From NCBI GenBank assembly GCA_014529385.2, contig CM043949.1, forward strand, positions 114,085,477 to 114,149,476: a stretch of 64,000 nucleotides of DNA, read 5' to 3'. The notes beneath the pieces are model-generated. The model did not search any database. It saw nothing but the letters and a program-made list of their open reading frames with translations, and was not told the DNA's origin. This DNA is from Adiantum capillus-veneris (taxonomy: Eukaryota > Streptophyta > Polypodiopsida > Polypodiales > Pteridaceae). Positions 10,799-23,086 of the stretch are shown here, piece by piece. Each line of letters starts with the position of its first letter. Position 1 is the first letter of the stretch. The position numbers and the translations under genes were made by a program.

Positions 10799-11201
10799 TG
10801 TAATGTACCCAATATTTTTCAATAAAAGTATTTCATTTACTTTGCAAATATTTAAGGTTTGCATTTTATCAAGTCAAAGAGCATTCTAATGGAATGATCG
10901 AATCAAAAATCAAACTCTGGAACTATTAATGATGACCCTTATTCTCTTGAAAACAGAATGTTGATAGGGGAAACCTAAGACTTAAGATTGTATCTAAAGA
11001 TAAGAGTTGACCCTTAAGAAAGAAGGAGCAATTTCAGGAAAGGAAGAGTAATTTTAAAAGAGGAGTAGGAGGAGTACTTTTAGGAAAGAAAGAGTATTTT
11101 TAGAAAAGAGAGAAGAGGAGTTTAGTTTAGAGCTCTTTTCTTGGAAGCCAAGCTTCTTCTAAACTTATAGACTCAAATTCGCGCATCAAAATCCGTAAAC
11201 G

Positions 11202-11253
<52 letters not shown>

Positions 11254-11600
11254 CATACATACATACACACAGAATCGTAAACATGTGCAAACTTATCTCT
11301 CTTCCGTTAAGAAAAAAAGTGGGTACGATATCAAATAAGGTCTGCAGTTGGTGGGCCATCAAAAAATTGTAACTCGAGAATATAGGTGAATGTGGGGGCT
11401 TGATTCCAGAAAACTTTGGAATTTGTTTTGGTGCATGCTTAAATTGTAATGTATTTTGGCACTTCACAAGGGCTTGCCCAATTGCCCATGTCATGTAGGC
11501 AGATCCTACGGATGGGGAGAGAGATGCAATAGAAGCGCATGAAATAAACATGGCACAACTGGGAATTCTCCACAAAAAAAAAACTGAACCGCTAGAGATG
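10799..11600 (+). repeat. Putative 3' LTR of the gag-only remnant; includes (AT)n
   Basis: Starts TGTAATGTACCC; the right end was not identified, so the end coordinate is approximate. Contains A/G-rich GGAAAGRAAGAG repeats (about 11,020-11,130) and an (AT)n/(CATA)n run at about 11,205-11,272. No coding content recognised here or in 11,600-12,115. Confidence 0.4.
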
Positions 11601-12116
11601 GAAAGGGGGTGGGGGGATCCATAGCAATCCTAAAGTCCCTCCCCACATGAAAACTCAAGAACAACTAGAGAAGTCATCCCATGTCCAAAAGAGTGGAGAA
11701 AAGACCAACTCTTGCTTTCAAGTCTCATCTTCCCTTGCAAATTGACGACACCTATTCCATTGATCCAAAAGATAGTTATCTCGCCTATGTTTAGTAAGGG
11801 AAATGAAGGACGGTAGAAAGTTTCAAAAATCTCTAGCAAAAGATTCAAACCACAAGGTAAAGCGATTAAGAAATTAAAATAAAACCTATCAAATAAACCC
11901 AAAACTTCCTTTCTGTATGATAAACCTTTTGATGTGTTCCAAGATGCTAATCCCAAGAACACCATGACAACAAAGCTGGCAAGCTCCCAAACTGAGGTGG
12001 ACAAAATGCCAATAGAAGAAGACAACCCAAAAAAAAACTGAGTTAGTCGGCTACTACCAAATTGAGGTGGGGAAAATGCCAATGGAAGAAGACGTCTCAA
12101 AAGAAAACACTGAGGA

Positions 12117-12854
12117 ATTATTGCTCAAAGTAGAGGAGTTTGTACCTCTCTCTCAGTGATGGAATATATTGTTATTTATTTTTAAAACATGAAGGGCTTA
12201 AAGTCCCACAAGAAGCATGCCCTTTTTTGGATGAAGTGCAAAATGCCATGGAAGTTAACTATTGGGCCATCTAAGAGCATCACCTAGATGCTTTCAGAAG
12301 TAGAATGCAAGCCTTGGACCAAAATCCAGTATTCTATGACAAAAGGAGAAGATGGATATAGCAGCATCATCCTAACTCGGGGGGGGGGGGGGGGCACTTC
12401 ATAATTTTGTGACTATCACGTGAGTGTAACAAAAAGTGTTATTGAATATATTTTTTCTCACATTTTTACATACAAAAGGTACCATAAAATGGGATTGGAA
12501 AATGAAATTATAGATTGAATAGAAAAAGGGTTTATTTTATCCGTCAAAAATTTACAAATGAGGAGTTTTAGAAATAGTCCTTGAACGCACATGATATACA
12601 CATTATTGCTCGAAGTAGAGACCTCTCTCTCAGTGATGATGGAATATATTGTCATCTAGAATTGGAACGTGAAGGGCTTACAGTCCCGCAAGAAGCATGC
12701 CCCCTTTTTGAATGAGGTGCAAAATGCCATGGAAGTTAACTGTTGGGCCATCCAAGAGCATCACCTAGATGCTTCCAGAAGTAGAATGCAAGCCTCGGAC
12801 AAGAATCCGGTATTCTATGACAAAGGAGAAGATGGATATAGTAGCATCCTAACT

Positions 12855-12901
<47 letters not shown>

Positions 12902-13085
12902 TTTAATTATGTGACTATCACGTGAGTGCAACAAAAAGGGTTATTAAATATTTTTTTCTCACATTTTCACATACAAAAGGGTACCATAAAATGGGATTGG
13001 AAAAAAAAATTGCAGATTGAATTGAAAAAAGGTTTATTTTATCTGTAAAAAATTTACAAATGAGGAGTTTTAGAACTAGTGCTTG
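12117..13085. repeat. Tandem duplication (about 480 bp x 2) of an L1-like 5' region
   Basis: The stretches at about 12,117-12,600 and 12,602-13,085 are near-identical: both contain the same CTCTCTCAGTGATG stretch, LNEVQNAMEVN..AIQEHHLD-coding text, a G run, then TGACTATCACGTGAGTG and a shared AT-rich tail. The G run is 16 bp in the first copy (12,379-12,394) and 43 bp in the second (12,856-12,898). Confidence 0.9.
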
Positions 13086-16000
13086 AACCCCCCGAGAATC
13101 CTAACTATTGTGGATAGAGATCTTGGGCCAAAGGTGGTCCTTAACCATGCATGCAGGAGAGCCTTGGGGATAAGGATCAATTACTATGACTAGGTAATCA
13201 CCATTATCAACATTTATGGCCCCTGCAAGGCCAAAGATAGAGCCAAACTATGGATGAATGTCAAAGAGACCCCTTTGGAAGGGGAATGGTTCTTGATAGA
13301 AGACCCTCAATATGGTGGAGAAGAGAAAGGACACAACAGGCTCCTCAGGCCTATTGGTAGGCTTTAAGAAAGAAAAATGATAGAGCTTGTGTGAGAAATG
13401 GGATCTGATGGACCTACAGTTGATTGGTCCGTGGAGCAGCACGTTGAGATTTACTTACACAAGCCTTCAATATGCCAACATGGCTTCTTGGCTTGATAGA
13501 TGCCACGGTTCCCATCATGCTGATTGGACTCCATCAATAATTGAAATGAATGTTGTAACCTCTTAGATCTTTTCAAATCATCTACCACTCCATATAAGTC
13601 AAAAAAGCCAAGGGGGATAGACCATATTCAAAGGGTCTAAAAGGATTTTATCATGCGGGAACACATTTTCAAAGATGCATTCTTCCATTGTTTGGCCAAA
13701 AAATCTCTACACAAGCTTGAGAAAGATGTCAAAGTGAAGAATCCTAGAGCCTAAGACATCTTTGCTCAAACAAAAAGAAATTAAAAGAACATGCCCAATA
13801 ATGAAGGAAACCTAAGAGGATTACAAGAAAAAAAAGATGAATTAGAACAATTGAACAATAAAAAATGGAGAAGGGATGGCCTCCAAAGTAGAATAGAGGA
13901 GATGGATTAAAGTAAATGCAGATTTGGCCAAGCAAAAGCTTGAAGAGGTAAATAAGGCTAGATTACTTTCTAGAGAGATCCTCATACAACTAGAGGCTAC
14001 CAATCAAGCGTTCTTCTTTAGGACACTCAAAGGATTCGGGGAACCATCCACCAATCTCTAAAGGATGATGAACGGAAGGTTGTACAAGATCCACATGATA
14101 TGGCTAAGTTGATGCTTGATCACCTAAGTCATATCATAGCGCAATCAAGATCCCATTCTAGAGAAGAGAACAAAGCCAGAATATCACTCATAAGCACGGT
14201 CAAAATAACGATCTCTGAAATAGAAACAAACATACTAGAGAGGTTCTTCATTGAGAATGAATACTGCCTTGCTCTTTGCTCATTAGTCATGGAGAAGTCC
14301 CCTGATTGGGATGGTTTGATGATGGAGCTCTTCATAGACTTCTATGAGGACTTGTGGGAGGATCTAAAGGCCCTTGTTACGTGCATGGATAACCTAGATG
14401 GTGAATGGGGTGCTTGATACAAGCATTAAAGGGGTATTATTAAACCTATTTCAAAGAAAATATGTTGCTTTCAAGTGAAACACTCGTGACCCATCACCAT
14501 GATGATGCTAGCATACAAGATAATTGCCTAAGCTATTGTGCTTAGGCTCTCTTCCCTCTTAGACAAAGCTATCACCCCGCGCCAACACATATCTACTATC
14601 AAAGGAAGATCAATATATGACAATATTTTGGTAGATATGGTTTGTATTGAGTATGCTAACTTCACCAATCAAGAATGTATTCTTCTTCAAATCTATTTGG
14701 AGAAAACATACAATCAAATTTTCTGGTCTTACATTAAAGATGTCATGCAGTCAGTAAGTTTTGGACTACAACTACATCGGTTGGTCCATACCCTAGGAGT
14801 GGGCAGCCATTGTGCACTACTATCTAATAATAGAATTTTGGGTGCCTTTGAAGTAAAAAGATCAATCAAGCATGGATGCTCTTGCCTCACTGTAATTTGC
14901 CATTGGTTCCCATTCCCTTGTCACCATGCTCGAAGGAAATGTAAAAAGAGGAAGATCCAAGGATTTCTTTACCAAATAGTAAACATTTTCTCATTATGCT
15001 CTTTACCAATGACTGCTTGTTGTTCTTGAAAACTAGTCCTCCAATGCTATAAAAGGCTATGGAGATCCCACAGACATTCTACACTCCATCATAGTCAAAG
15101 TGAAATACTGAGAAATCAAGATTGATTTCACTCTTAGAGTGGTCAAGAGAGATTGTCTCATAAGGAAAATTCTTCTACAACCTTGGGGCCCCACTTGGGA
15201 TCAACATCACTCGAAAGTAAAGGTTCTTGTGGGTTTTGAACAAAGTAAGGAGCAAGATGCATCGGGGGCAGTATATTCTTCTCCCCTTCTAGGGTAGACT
15301 GAAGGTGATTAATTCATTCATGATCTTGTACATATCCTTCACTGAATTTCTCCTTAAAATAGATAGATGTAGCTGGAAGGAATTTTTGAAATTGTCAAAA
15401 AAACTCCTTTGGAAAAACAACACCAAAGGTTTGATTCCCTGGTAGTGGGCCAAATGGGTGGATATTGCTAAGACCATGGAGTAAGGTGGTATTGGGATAC
15501 TCAACCTTTTAGTTCATTAAGAGTCCTAGTGTGCTAAATTTCAAGTCTTAATAAACAAGACTAGGCATGTGCCATTACGACAGGGGACATGATTGACAAG
15601 GTGAAGCTCTTCTCTCAAGGTGGCCCATGAAAGGAGTTAGGGCTTCATGACAAATTGCTGACACCTTGGTGGTGGACAAACCTAAGATTAGGTAGCACCA
15701 TAGCCCGTAAGTATAAGAGAGTTGCAAAGATACTTGGATGGTGGAGGTCACTAAGCATTCGCAAAACTCCATAACACACTAGGCTCTATGTCTTTCTAAG
15801 GTGGGTAGATATTTATTGAATCCATTTTGGAGAGAGATTTCCAGGAGGATCAATAACAAAGGGCTTCATCATTTAGCTCAATTTTTGGACAACAAAAATA
15901 CGAGGTGGAAAGAAGAAAACCAATTAGCTACCCAATTTCATCTCAATGGAGCTGAAAATTTGCTAATCACAATAGAGTTGTCAAAGATTTGAATAATGTT

Positions 16001-16610
16001 TTGATGCCCATCTGCGAGGCTAATTTTGAAGGGAAAGCCTGGCAGTGGCCATTGAGAATTTTTCTGTATAAACTACAAACCAAGGAAATCTATTGCACCT
16101 TGATGCTTGAAATAGATTGGTTCTTCCCTCTCAATAGACAATGGCATAAGCAATGGATAGAATATAGGTTGGGAACAGTAACAAGTAACATATGGAACCT
16201 TGAATGGCCCCTTGCAATGATGAAGATTCCTTATGGAAGGTAGTGTGGGGGGCTATTCCAACCAACATTAAGATTCTTGCCATAGAAAGTGGATCATATA
16301 GGTGCTTAGGTTAAGAAGCGGCAAGTGAAGATCTTTTGCACTTGTTCAAAGACTGCCCGACTATAAGTGGATTGACATGCCAAATTTGCAAATGGATCAA
16401 GAAGACAGGGAGGATTATGTTCCTTATGGGAGGTAGCGTGGGGGGCTATTCCAACCAACACTAAGATTCTTGTCGTAGAAATTGGATCAGATTGGTGCTT
16501 AGGTTGAGAAGCAACAAGTGAAGATCTTTTGCATTTGTTCAAAGACTGCGCGACTATAAGTGAATCTAATCTTGGGAGGGAGCATTATAAATAGCCAGCC
16601 CTTACTAACA
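12602..16610 (+). pseudogene. L1-like LINE (endonuclease, RT, C-terminal zinc region), decayed
   Basis: Seen in broken frames, in order. Endonuclease-like text: WAIQEHHLDASR near 12,745; IINIYGPCKAKDRAKLW near 13,205, where the expected GDFN has decayed to EDPQ. RT: AYKIIAKAIVLRLSSLLD near 14,520, SIYDNILVDM, ECILLQIYLEKTYNQIFW near 14,680, GAFEVKRSIKHGC near 14,850, and the catalytic box as LFTNDCLLFLK near 15,000 (expected F-A-D-D). C-terminal zf-RVT-like region: SEDLLHLFKDCPT near 16,325. Family knowledge: plant L1 ORF2 nicks DNA and primes reverse transcription at the nick. Many stops plus loss of catalytic residues make it dead. A 141-bp piece at its 3' end is duplicated (16,229-16,369 and 16,422-16,562). 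Confidence 0.85.
16229..16562. repeat. 141-bp near-tandem duplication in the LINE 3' end
   Basis: 16,229-16,369 and 16,422-16,562 share GGTAGYGTGGGGGGCTATTC, ACTAAGATTCTTG-like text and CTTGTTCAAAGACTGC with scattered substitutions. Both copies encode the SEDLLHLFKDC stretch. Confidence 0.85.
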
Positions 16611-17224
16611 TGTATGCAAATTGTTTGCTTTTGCTACTTTAAACAGGTCTAAAGGACTAGGAACTTGTTCATATTAAAAAATGACCTCTCAACTACTGGC
16701 TTTAATGAGGTTATTCAAGAAATTATGGAAGTGACACCATCAATTGGGAAAATAAGGAGCTATGGTGAGTAGAAACAAGCAGTTAAAGTTTTCACTCACA
16801 ATTCTAGATAACACCATGAAAGATATTGCAATGTTAAGTTGCATCCCCAAATCTGCCTACGCCTACACCCACATTGCCTACTGCTAGTATTGTAGGCAGT
16901 TGTGGAAAACTAAGAGCTATCGCAACTTCAAAAAGATCTCTCAATAGCTAGCTACACATAGTTTGTGTAAGAAAGTAGGAAAGTGTTCTTCTCCATTGGA
17001 AAATATATGAGCTCTAAATTTTGGATCCAAGCTATCTAAACTAGCTCAAGTTGACTGCCTTCTGACCCTCCAATGGAATTGTCTTCGTAGCTTTCCTGTT
17101 TAATAACCAATATCCACTCTATCGGAAGGTTTTCCCCTCAAGGCATAATTGTGATTGAGGATCATTGTATATTATGTGCAAAGCTAATACACAATTCCAC
17201 TCACAATTGTGAGTATGGCAAAAG

Positions 17225-17815
17225 AAAAAGTTTAAGGCTTAGGTCTAGGTTAAGATTTTGAATTTGGGTTTAAATTTAGATTTAAAGATTATGTTTAGAT
17301 TTAAAATTTGAATTTATATTTAAATTTTAAGTTTAGATTTAGATTTAAGTTTAAACTTAGGTTTAGATTTGGGTTTGAGTGTAAGTTTAGGTATGGGTCT
17401 TAAGTTTAGGTTTAACATTTAAGTTTAGTTTTGAATTACACGTTTGGGTTTACATTTGAATTTAAGGTTTAAGTTTAAGTTTATGATCTGAATTTTGCGT
17501 TTTGGTTTAGAGTTAGGGTTTGAGTTTAGATCTAGATTTACGGTTTAGTGTTTTGATGTAAGTTTAGTTTTTTGTTTAGGTTTAGATTTAAGGTTTAATT
17601 TCATATTTGAAGTTGTGTTACAAAATAGATTTAAGAGTTAGATTTATGTGTATGTTTAGATTTGGGTTTGGATTTAAGTTTAGGTTTGGATGTAAATTTA
17701 GGTTTAAGTTTTAAGTTTATGTTTAGATTTAAACTTTAGGTTTAGATTTAGATTTAAGGTTTAGGTTTTGAGTTTATGATTTAGATTTAAGTTTATGTTT
17801 TGGATTTAAGTCTTG
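17225..17815 (+). repeat. Degenerate telomere-like TTTAGG/TTTAGATTTA repeats
   Basis: About 590 bp dominated by GTTTAGGTTTA, GATTTAGATTTA, GGGTTTAAG and similar words, all in one strand orientation. They resemble decayed plant telomeric TTTAGGG, but exact tandem TTTAGGG units are rare. Flanks (16,610-17,225 and 17,815-18,480) show no recognisable genes. Confidence 0.75.
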
Positions 17816-18559
17816 GTAAAAAAATGCAAACAAACTCTTGGCGTTTGTGCTTGTGGCTTTACATATGGATTGTTGTAATGATCATTAGGCACAAGGGCAA
17901 GCCATGTGCAAAGCAACAAGCACAAATGGCAATTGAGTGAGTTGTTTTTGAAGTTTGTGGTGTTTTTTACTTTAAAAACTCAAACTCTGAACAGCTTGTC
18001 CACTTGTTATTTGAGCTTGTTGCTTCCCATATGGGTTTCCTATTGATGGCTTGGTAAGCCGTGCACAGTCTACTATAAGACCTCCAAAATCTCCTATTGA
18101 TTGGCTAGTTGTCTAGATATGCCAATTGGAGATGGCATCATCTACTTGGTGGAATCCCCCTCTCATCTTTTTTGCATCCATTGGCTCTAATCCCCTTCAG
18201 GTTGGGTGGCTCCTAGCTTAGCTAACTCTATTTGTAAGGGTGGATCCCTTATTAGCCATGTCTTGTGTTGCTATATCCTTATATGATGCCCATGCTCGGT
18301 CTGTGAGCAGGGCTTGATAATGCAATTATGGTTGGGTTTAATTTACTTCTATCACTCACATTTGTGAGTATGGCCAAACAAGAAAAAAGAGAGCCTCATA
18401 CGGGTCCCTTTCATTTTTTGGCATGATAAAACTACTAGGTCTCATGGGCATCACCATGGAGCCCTTTTCCCAGTACATTCAATGAATATTACACTTTCCA
18501 TCAGACTTTATTCACCGTTTGCCTTTGATCATCACTTACACATCCCCTATATGTGCTTG

Positions 18560-18757
18560 ATTGCCCTCATGACTGAAGGGCACGGAGTCTTCAATGAAGA
18601 CCCCATCATGGGATCGACGGTAGGTAGGACACCTGCGCATCTCGAGGACGATCGACAGCCACCCAACAAAAATACAAAGTCAATGCCCCTCCCACGATTC
18701 AAACCCACAACCCGGGCCATGGGAGTGTGATGAGCTAACCACGCAGGCGCGTGCATT
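18560..18757 (-). mobile_element. tRNA-derived SINE-like element
   Basis: On the minus strand GCGTGGTTAGCTCATCAC gives an A-box-like TGGTTAGCTCA and GGGTTTGAATCGTGG a B-box-like GGTTTGAATC about 35 bp later, the internal RNA polymerase III promoter spacing of tRNA-derived SINEs. The tail runs to GATCCCATGATGGGGTCTTC, which recurs at 18,904-18,926. No cloverleaf forms well. Confidence 0.55.
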
Positions 18758-18970
18758 TCATTGCCATCAAGGTGCAAAAACCCTATATGGTGAACTCACC
18801 CACGCAAAAGTAAACTAGGACAAAAAATGTAAACTCGGACACATCCGTTTAGGATCGGACAAGCGAGCTTACCTCTGCTTTTGCGCGCATACTCCCTTGC
18901 CATGGATCCCATGATGGGGTCTTCATTCAAGACCCCATGTTATTCAGTCCTCAGGCTTGACTGCCTTAGT

Positions 18971-19700
18971 ACGTTTGCAAGAGTGCAACTCCTAAGAGAC
19001 ATAGATGATAGCCCTTTGAAAAAGGACATGGAAGGCATACTTGTTTGCCGACCGTAAATGTGGACAACAAAAAATGTAGGGTTTAAAATGTCCATGGGAG
19101 TTGTAACATCGGAGGCTAACTGATTGGGTGTCATGCTAGGGTAGGGGGTGGCCTAGTGTGCCCAATAGGGGTTCACTTGTAGTTCCTCTTATGTACCCGA
19201 CTGCCTTAGGGGTAAAACTCCCAAACGGAGTCCACCTAACTTGGCATGTTGTGATCTCTCTCCGTGTTGGATGGAATCAGGCGGCAGGGTTCTCATTAAA
19301 AAGATCTCGTCCAAGAGAATCCGCAGCAAAAGATGCAGCTTTGGTTGTTCTACATGCAACTTTAGTTGTGTGTATCAAAAAGTGGGTTGGGTAGAAAACA
19401 ACAAACGAGCATGAAGAGGATTGATGTGCCACAGGGCTTTGAACCCAACATCTAATGAACTAGATGCAAAGTTCACTGCTCTAAAGCACCCAACCACTCA
19501 AGCTTTCATGTCCTCCTGTTGGTGCACTCACGTACTTATGTAGAGGCCAATTGTGTCCCCCCTTTTGGGAGTGTCTAGTAGATTTATAGGAGTTCAACTC
19601 CCAGGAAAAATAGCCCTTATAAAAAGGGCATACTTATTCGTTGTGGATGGCAAGAGATGTAGGCTTTACATTTTCCATGGAACTGGCTTTGGAGGGCTCC
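18971..19700. repeat. Diverged dispersed repeat pair; otherwise unassigned
   Basis: About 18,971-19,100 and 19,580-19,690 share GGAGTKCAACTCC, RATAGCCCTT, AAAGGRCAT and a TCCATGG motif in the same order, so they look like two old copies of one sequence. No protein similarity recognised. The surrounding 18,780-20,600 shows nothing else I can support. Confidence 0.45.
19426..19510 (-). mobile_element. tRNA-like SINE head
   Basis: Minus strand reads GCTTGAGTGGTTGGGTGC followed about 45 bp later by GGGTTCAAAGCCC, resembling the D arm and T arm (A and B boxes) of a Ser/Leu-type tRNA with a long variable region. No acceptor stem pairing was found. Confidence 0.4.
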
Positions 19701-20624
19701 TAAGGGTGGCTTCACAAACATTTGAACATGCTTGGAGGACAAAAAAAGCGACCAATAATACTTTGCAACATCAAAATGGACGTCCAGAGCTCTTCCACAT
19801 GCGAAGGTGAAGGGCGCATGCTGGTACTCCAGTCACGGACGTATTGAGCTTTTCAATGGGCAACCTCCCTCCCCCTCGCCCAAGGAATGGGCACACCACT
19901 TTTAGTGGGCATGGAGTTTTGAATGCTCACCACGTGTAGGCAAGATTCGTAGGCAATCCAAGCTAACCAATTGTCGTCGCTACACATTAAGTGAGAAGTA
20001 TCATATATGTCCATTTATTTGTGAATCCGAAGGTGCCCAACACGAAAAGTGGCTCATTTTGAGAGCGCCCATGTAGGGACCTTGTGATGTACGGGTGTCG
20101 TCGTTTGTGAAGCCACCCTAAGGCGCATGTCAGAATGAGGCGGGTAGCTGCTAGGCATTGGTAGTTGTACCTTCTTGAAGGCGGGTGCCATGTTGATGTG
20201 GAAAGTAGGCATTCCCCAAGCTAAACATGTAACCTAGCCTTGGGAGTGTGTCAGAGGGGTAGCTACTTTTCCTGTGCTAGACAAGCTCCCTTTTTTGGCC
20301 TACTCAAAGGGCTAAGGCCATAGTGATGTGTTCCCTTTTTGTTACTTAAAAATCTCATATGTATTATTTTTTTTAAAAAAAATTGAAAATGTTTGATTGG
20401 TGAGTGCACTTCAACATTCAAGAAAGAGTCATGAGTGATAGAGGTGGGGTTGTTGAACAATGTGAAGGATCTATCATCCAATGTGTATGAATGGACTAAA
20501 AATATGAAAGTATTTAGGCCCCTGTCACACTGGGGCAGGCGCCCATTCCACTTTTTGGAAGATGGTTAGCCAAAGACTGTCACATTAGGCTATATACTAA
20601 ACAATGCCCACTTCTTCCAGCAAA

Positions 20625-20692
20625 TCCGTTGTAGTCAAATGGTAAGGCATCCGTCTTTCTGGATTACTCTCAGGGCTCAAAACCTATGTGCG
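20625..20692 (+). mobile_element. tRNA-Glu-like sequence (SINE head or tRNA pseudogene)
   Basis: TCCGTTGTAGTCAAATGGTA matches the start of plant tRNA-Glu. An ATCC/GGAT stem encloses a loop containing TTC, the Glu anticodon, and GGGCTCAAAACC stands where the T arm should be. The 3' acceptor half is missing, so it is not a working tRNA gene. It runs directly into a LINE endonuclease fragment. Confidence 0.6.
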
Positions 20693-21071
20693 TCATGTGC
20701 CTACGCTTTTTGTAATTGGCCACTTCAATAGAAAGTTGACTGGCCTCTCTTGCTCACCCCTCTGGCAAAGGCTCCTGGCCAAGTTTTACCTTTTTCATGG
20801 CGAATGGAACGATTCCATCTCAGCATGGACCTACACACCTCATCCGGGGGTGACACGGGCCTTAGACTATGTATTTTTGGCAAGGATTGAAGGCTTGCTA
20901 GGGGTCGTTGTAACTTGTATCATAGATCACTACGTGGCTACCATCTCACACCTGCTCCTCTACACTATAAGATACAAAAAGCTACAAATTAGCTTTGGAA
21001 TCTGTCAAATCAAAGCAAAAGGGTCTAGAGCCCATTCTCCATGCTCAAATTCATATCTTCTGTCTTTGTAG
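20688..21071 (+). pseudogene. Non-LTR retrotransposon endonuclease fragment
   Basis: Seen: the frame carries FVIGHFNRKL (the GDFN metal-site motif with D changed to H), then SAWTYTPHPGVTRALDYVFL and IDHYVATISHLLL, matching the order GDFN ... T..S..RIDYV ... SDH.P of the endonuclease/exonuclease/phosphatase fold. A normal copy nicks the target DNA to prime reverse transcription. The N-terminal third of the domain is absent, replaced by the tRNA-like sequence, and no RT follows in the next 1 kb. Confidence 0.6.
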
Positions 21072-21619
21072 AAACTCTGGACACACTCCTTGAGCATCTC
21101 GCTTCCCACCTGGAGCTAAAAAACATTGTAGCCATTGAGGCTAGCAGTCGGATTCAACCTCCCAAACTGCTTCTTTCCCTTTGCAACAACCAGCAGTAGA
21201 AACAACAAGCAAGAGAAATGCAGCAGCGCTGCTAAAGAAAAGGAGTCTCTACCCTACACCTCCTGGCCGCCGCAAATACTTGCCTCTTGCTCTTGTCCGC
21301 CCTTGTCCTAGCTTTGTTGCATCTTTCGCAGCACCATCAATCGATCCACCTTGCAATTGCAAAAAAAATAGTCCCTCTTTCTCTCTCTCTCTCTCTCTCT
21401 AGCAGAGGATTTAATATTTATGTGATCACTCAAAAATTCTACGTGATCACAAAACGTTAATTAACGCTAACAACCATGTAGATTATCTTTTTTCAAAATT
21501 GGTTTCTTTCCCCTTCATCCAATAGTTTAAATGCACGACTTTGTCAACGTTAACAAAGGATTCACCTTGCCAACTTGATGTTCACTCTAATGTCATTTTG
21601 AGTGATTACGTGAATTTTA

Positions 21620-21624
21620 AATCC

Positions 21625-21676
<52 letters not shown>
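21620..21676. repeat. Compound (CT)n(CA)n microsatellite
   Basis: A CT run passes directly into a CA run. A shorter CT run lies at 21,378-21,401. The stretch 21,080-23,000 otherwise shows nothing I can assign. Confidence 0.9.
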
Positions 21677-23003
21677 CAACATGTCCTCGCAGAGCAATGG
21701 AGCTGCACGGAGCCCTCGATGACATCCCTTCCTCACAATCTCTTGTGATAATGATCAAATTGATTAGGACCTCTATTACTGGAGCATGGTAGGATGCCAT
21801 AAAAATATATGTCAAGGGTAGTTGCAAATCAGCCAAAGCAGTTGGTAGAATGCCAATGCTAATCAGCATGTCAATCGCCAGTTTCATGAGCACTGCGTTC
21901 TAGGTTAGATTCTGAGCTCTTCTGCCACCGTTTTTGTGTTTCCTCCTCTTTTGCGCAACCCTGTCAGCATCGAATGTGCTCCTCTCCAGCTTCATTAGCA
22001 CATCGCATCTTCGCCCTCACCCCTTGCATTTATCCATGAACACTACTTTCTCTAAAAAATGAAGGGGAATCACTTGAGGTTCTCATTAATGAAGCCAAAA
22101 AAAACTACCCATCTAATTTACAAAAACAAATATATTAAAATCAATGTGGGAGATTGGGATTCAAAGCTCCTAGACAAGCTTAATATGAATCAAAAGCCAC
22201 AATACTGCGTGTGAAGGGGTAGTGGAAGATTCTTGAGTTGGGTCTTCCTCTCTTCCTTCATGCAAGATGAAAAACTCTCTTGCAAAGCCACTACACTGCT
22301 CAGAGGACATGGCTTGCTCGACTGCACCCAATGTCCTTGCCTTCCCCTATTTTGAGGAGCAACGACAATAGATCTTGGCCCTTCCTTCCTCACTTTTGCA
22401 GAGTGATGTAAGTGTTGCCAATTGTGGGATGCATGCCTTTGGTGGCAAGAAAGTGGGAGACAAAGAGATCTTGAGATTGTGAGAGAGAAAGAGATAAATA
22501 TCATGAGAGTAGATGTGCCATGCTGCCCTTTGTGAATCTAGCACACTTTGTTGTGGGTGCCAACAATCCACCATAGACATAAGTGCTACCATCCTCTTGT
22601 CACATCATAAAATGCTATCCAAATTTTCTCTTACATGGAATCTAAAAAGATTCCACTCAACTAAGCAGTTTCAATAAATAAGTCCCTCCTTCCTCAAATG
22701 TTTATATGTGTGGGTGGTGGTAGCCGTAGTAAGAGGGAGATTTGGAAACAACCCCTCTCCCAACGTTTTTCACAACGTTCATTACGACACCAACCACTTA
22801 GATAGAGGGAGAGATGGCCTGTCAGCAAATCCAGCAAGCATACACACTTCACTTGCTTTTATCCTTCTCGTGGTGCACTTGACTACTATTGTACTTTTAT
22901 ATTCCATTGGGGGACTCCCCTACAAATGAGGGTGAGACAAAGACATAAAGAGACTGCTTAGTTTTCAATACACCATCACAAGGGAGAGAGAAAAATGGCC
23001 TTC

Positions 23004-23007
<4 letters not shown>

Positions 23008-23081
<74 letters not shown>
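23008..23081. repeat. (CT)n microsatellite
   Basis: About 74 bp of pure CT; shorter CT runs follow at about 23,127-23,155 and 23,343-23,364. The flanks to 23,990 hold no recognisable gene. Confidence 0.95.

Positions 23082-23086
<5 letters not shown>

Noticed and set aside
14100-14417. 105-codon frame as an independent gene
   Set aside because: It lies between endonuclease and RT remnants of the L1-like element, in an order and orientation consistent with LINE linker sequence.
18482-18730. 82-codon frame as a small gene
   Set aside because: It overlaps a SINE-like element with A and B boxes on the other strand and has no recognisable protein motif.
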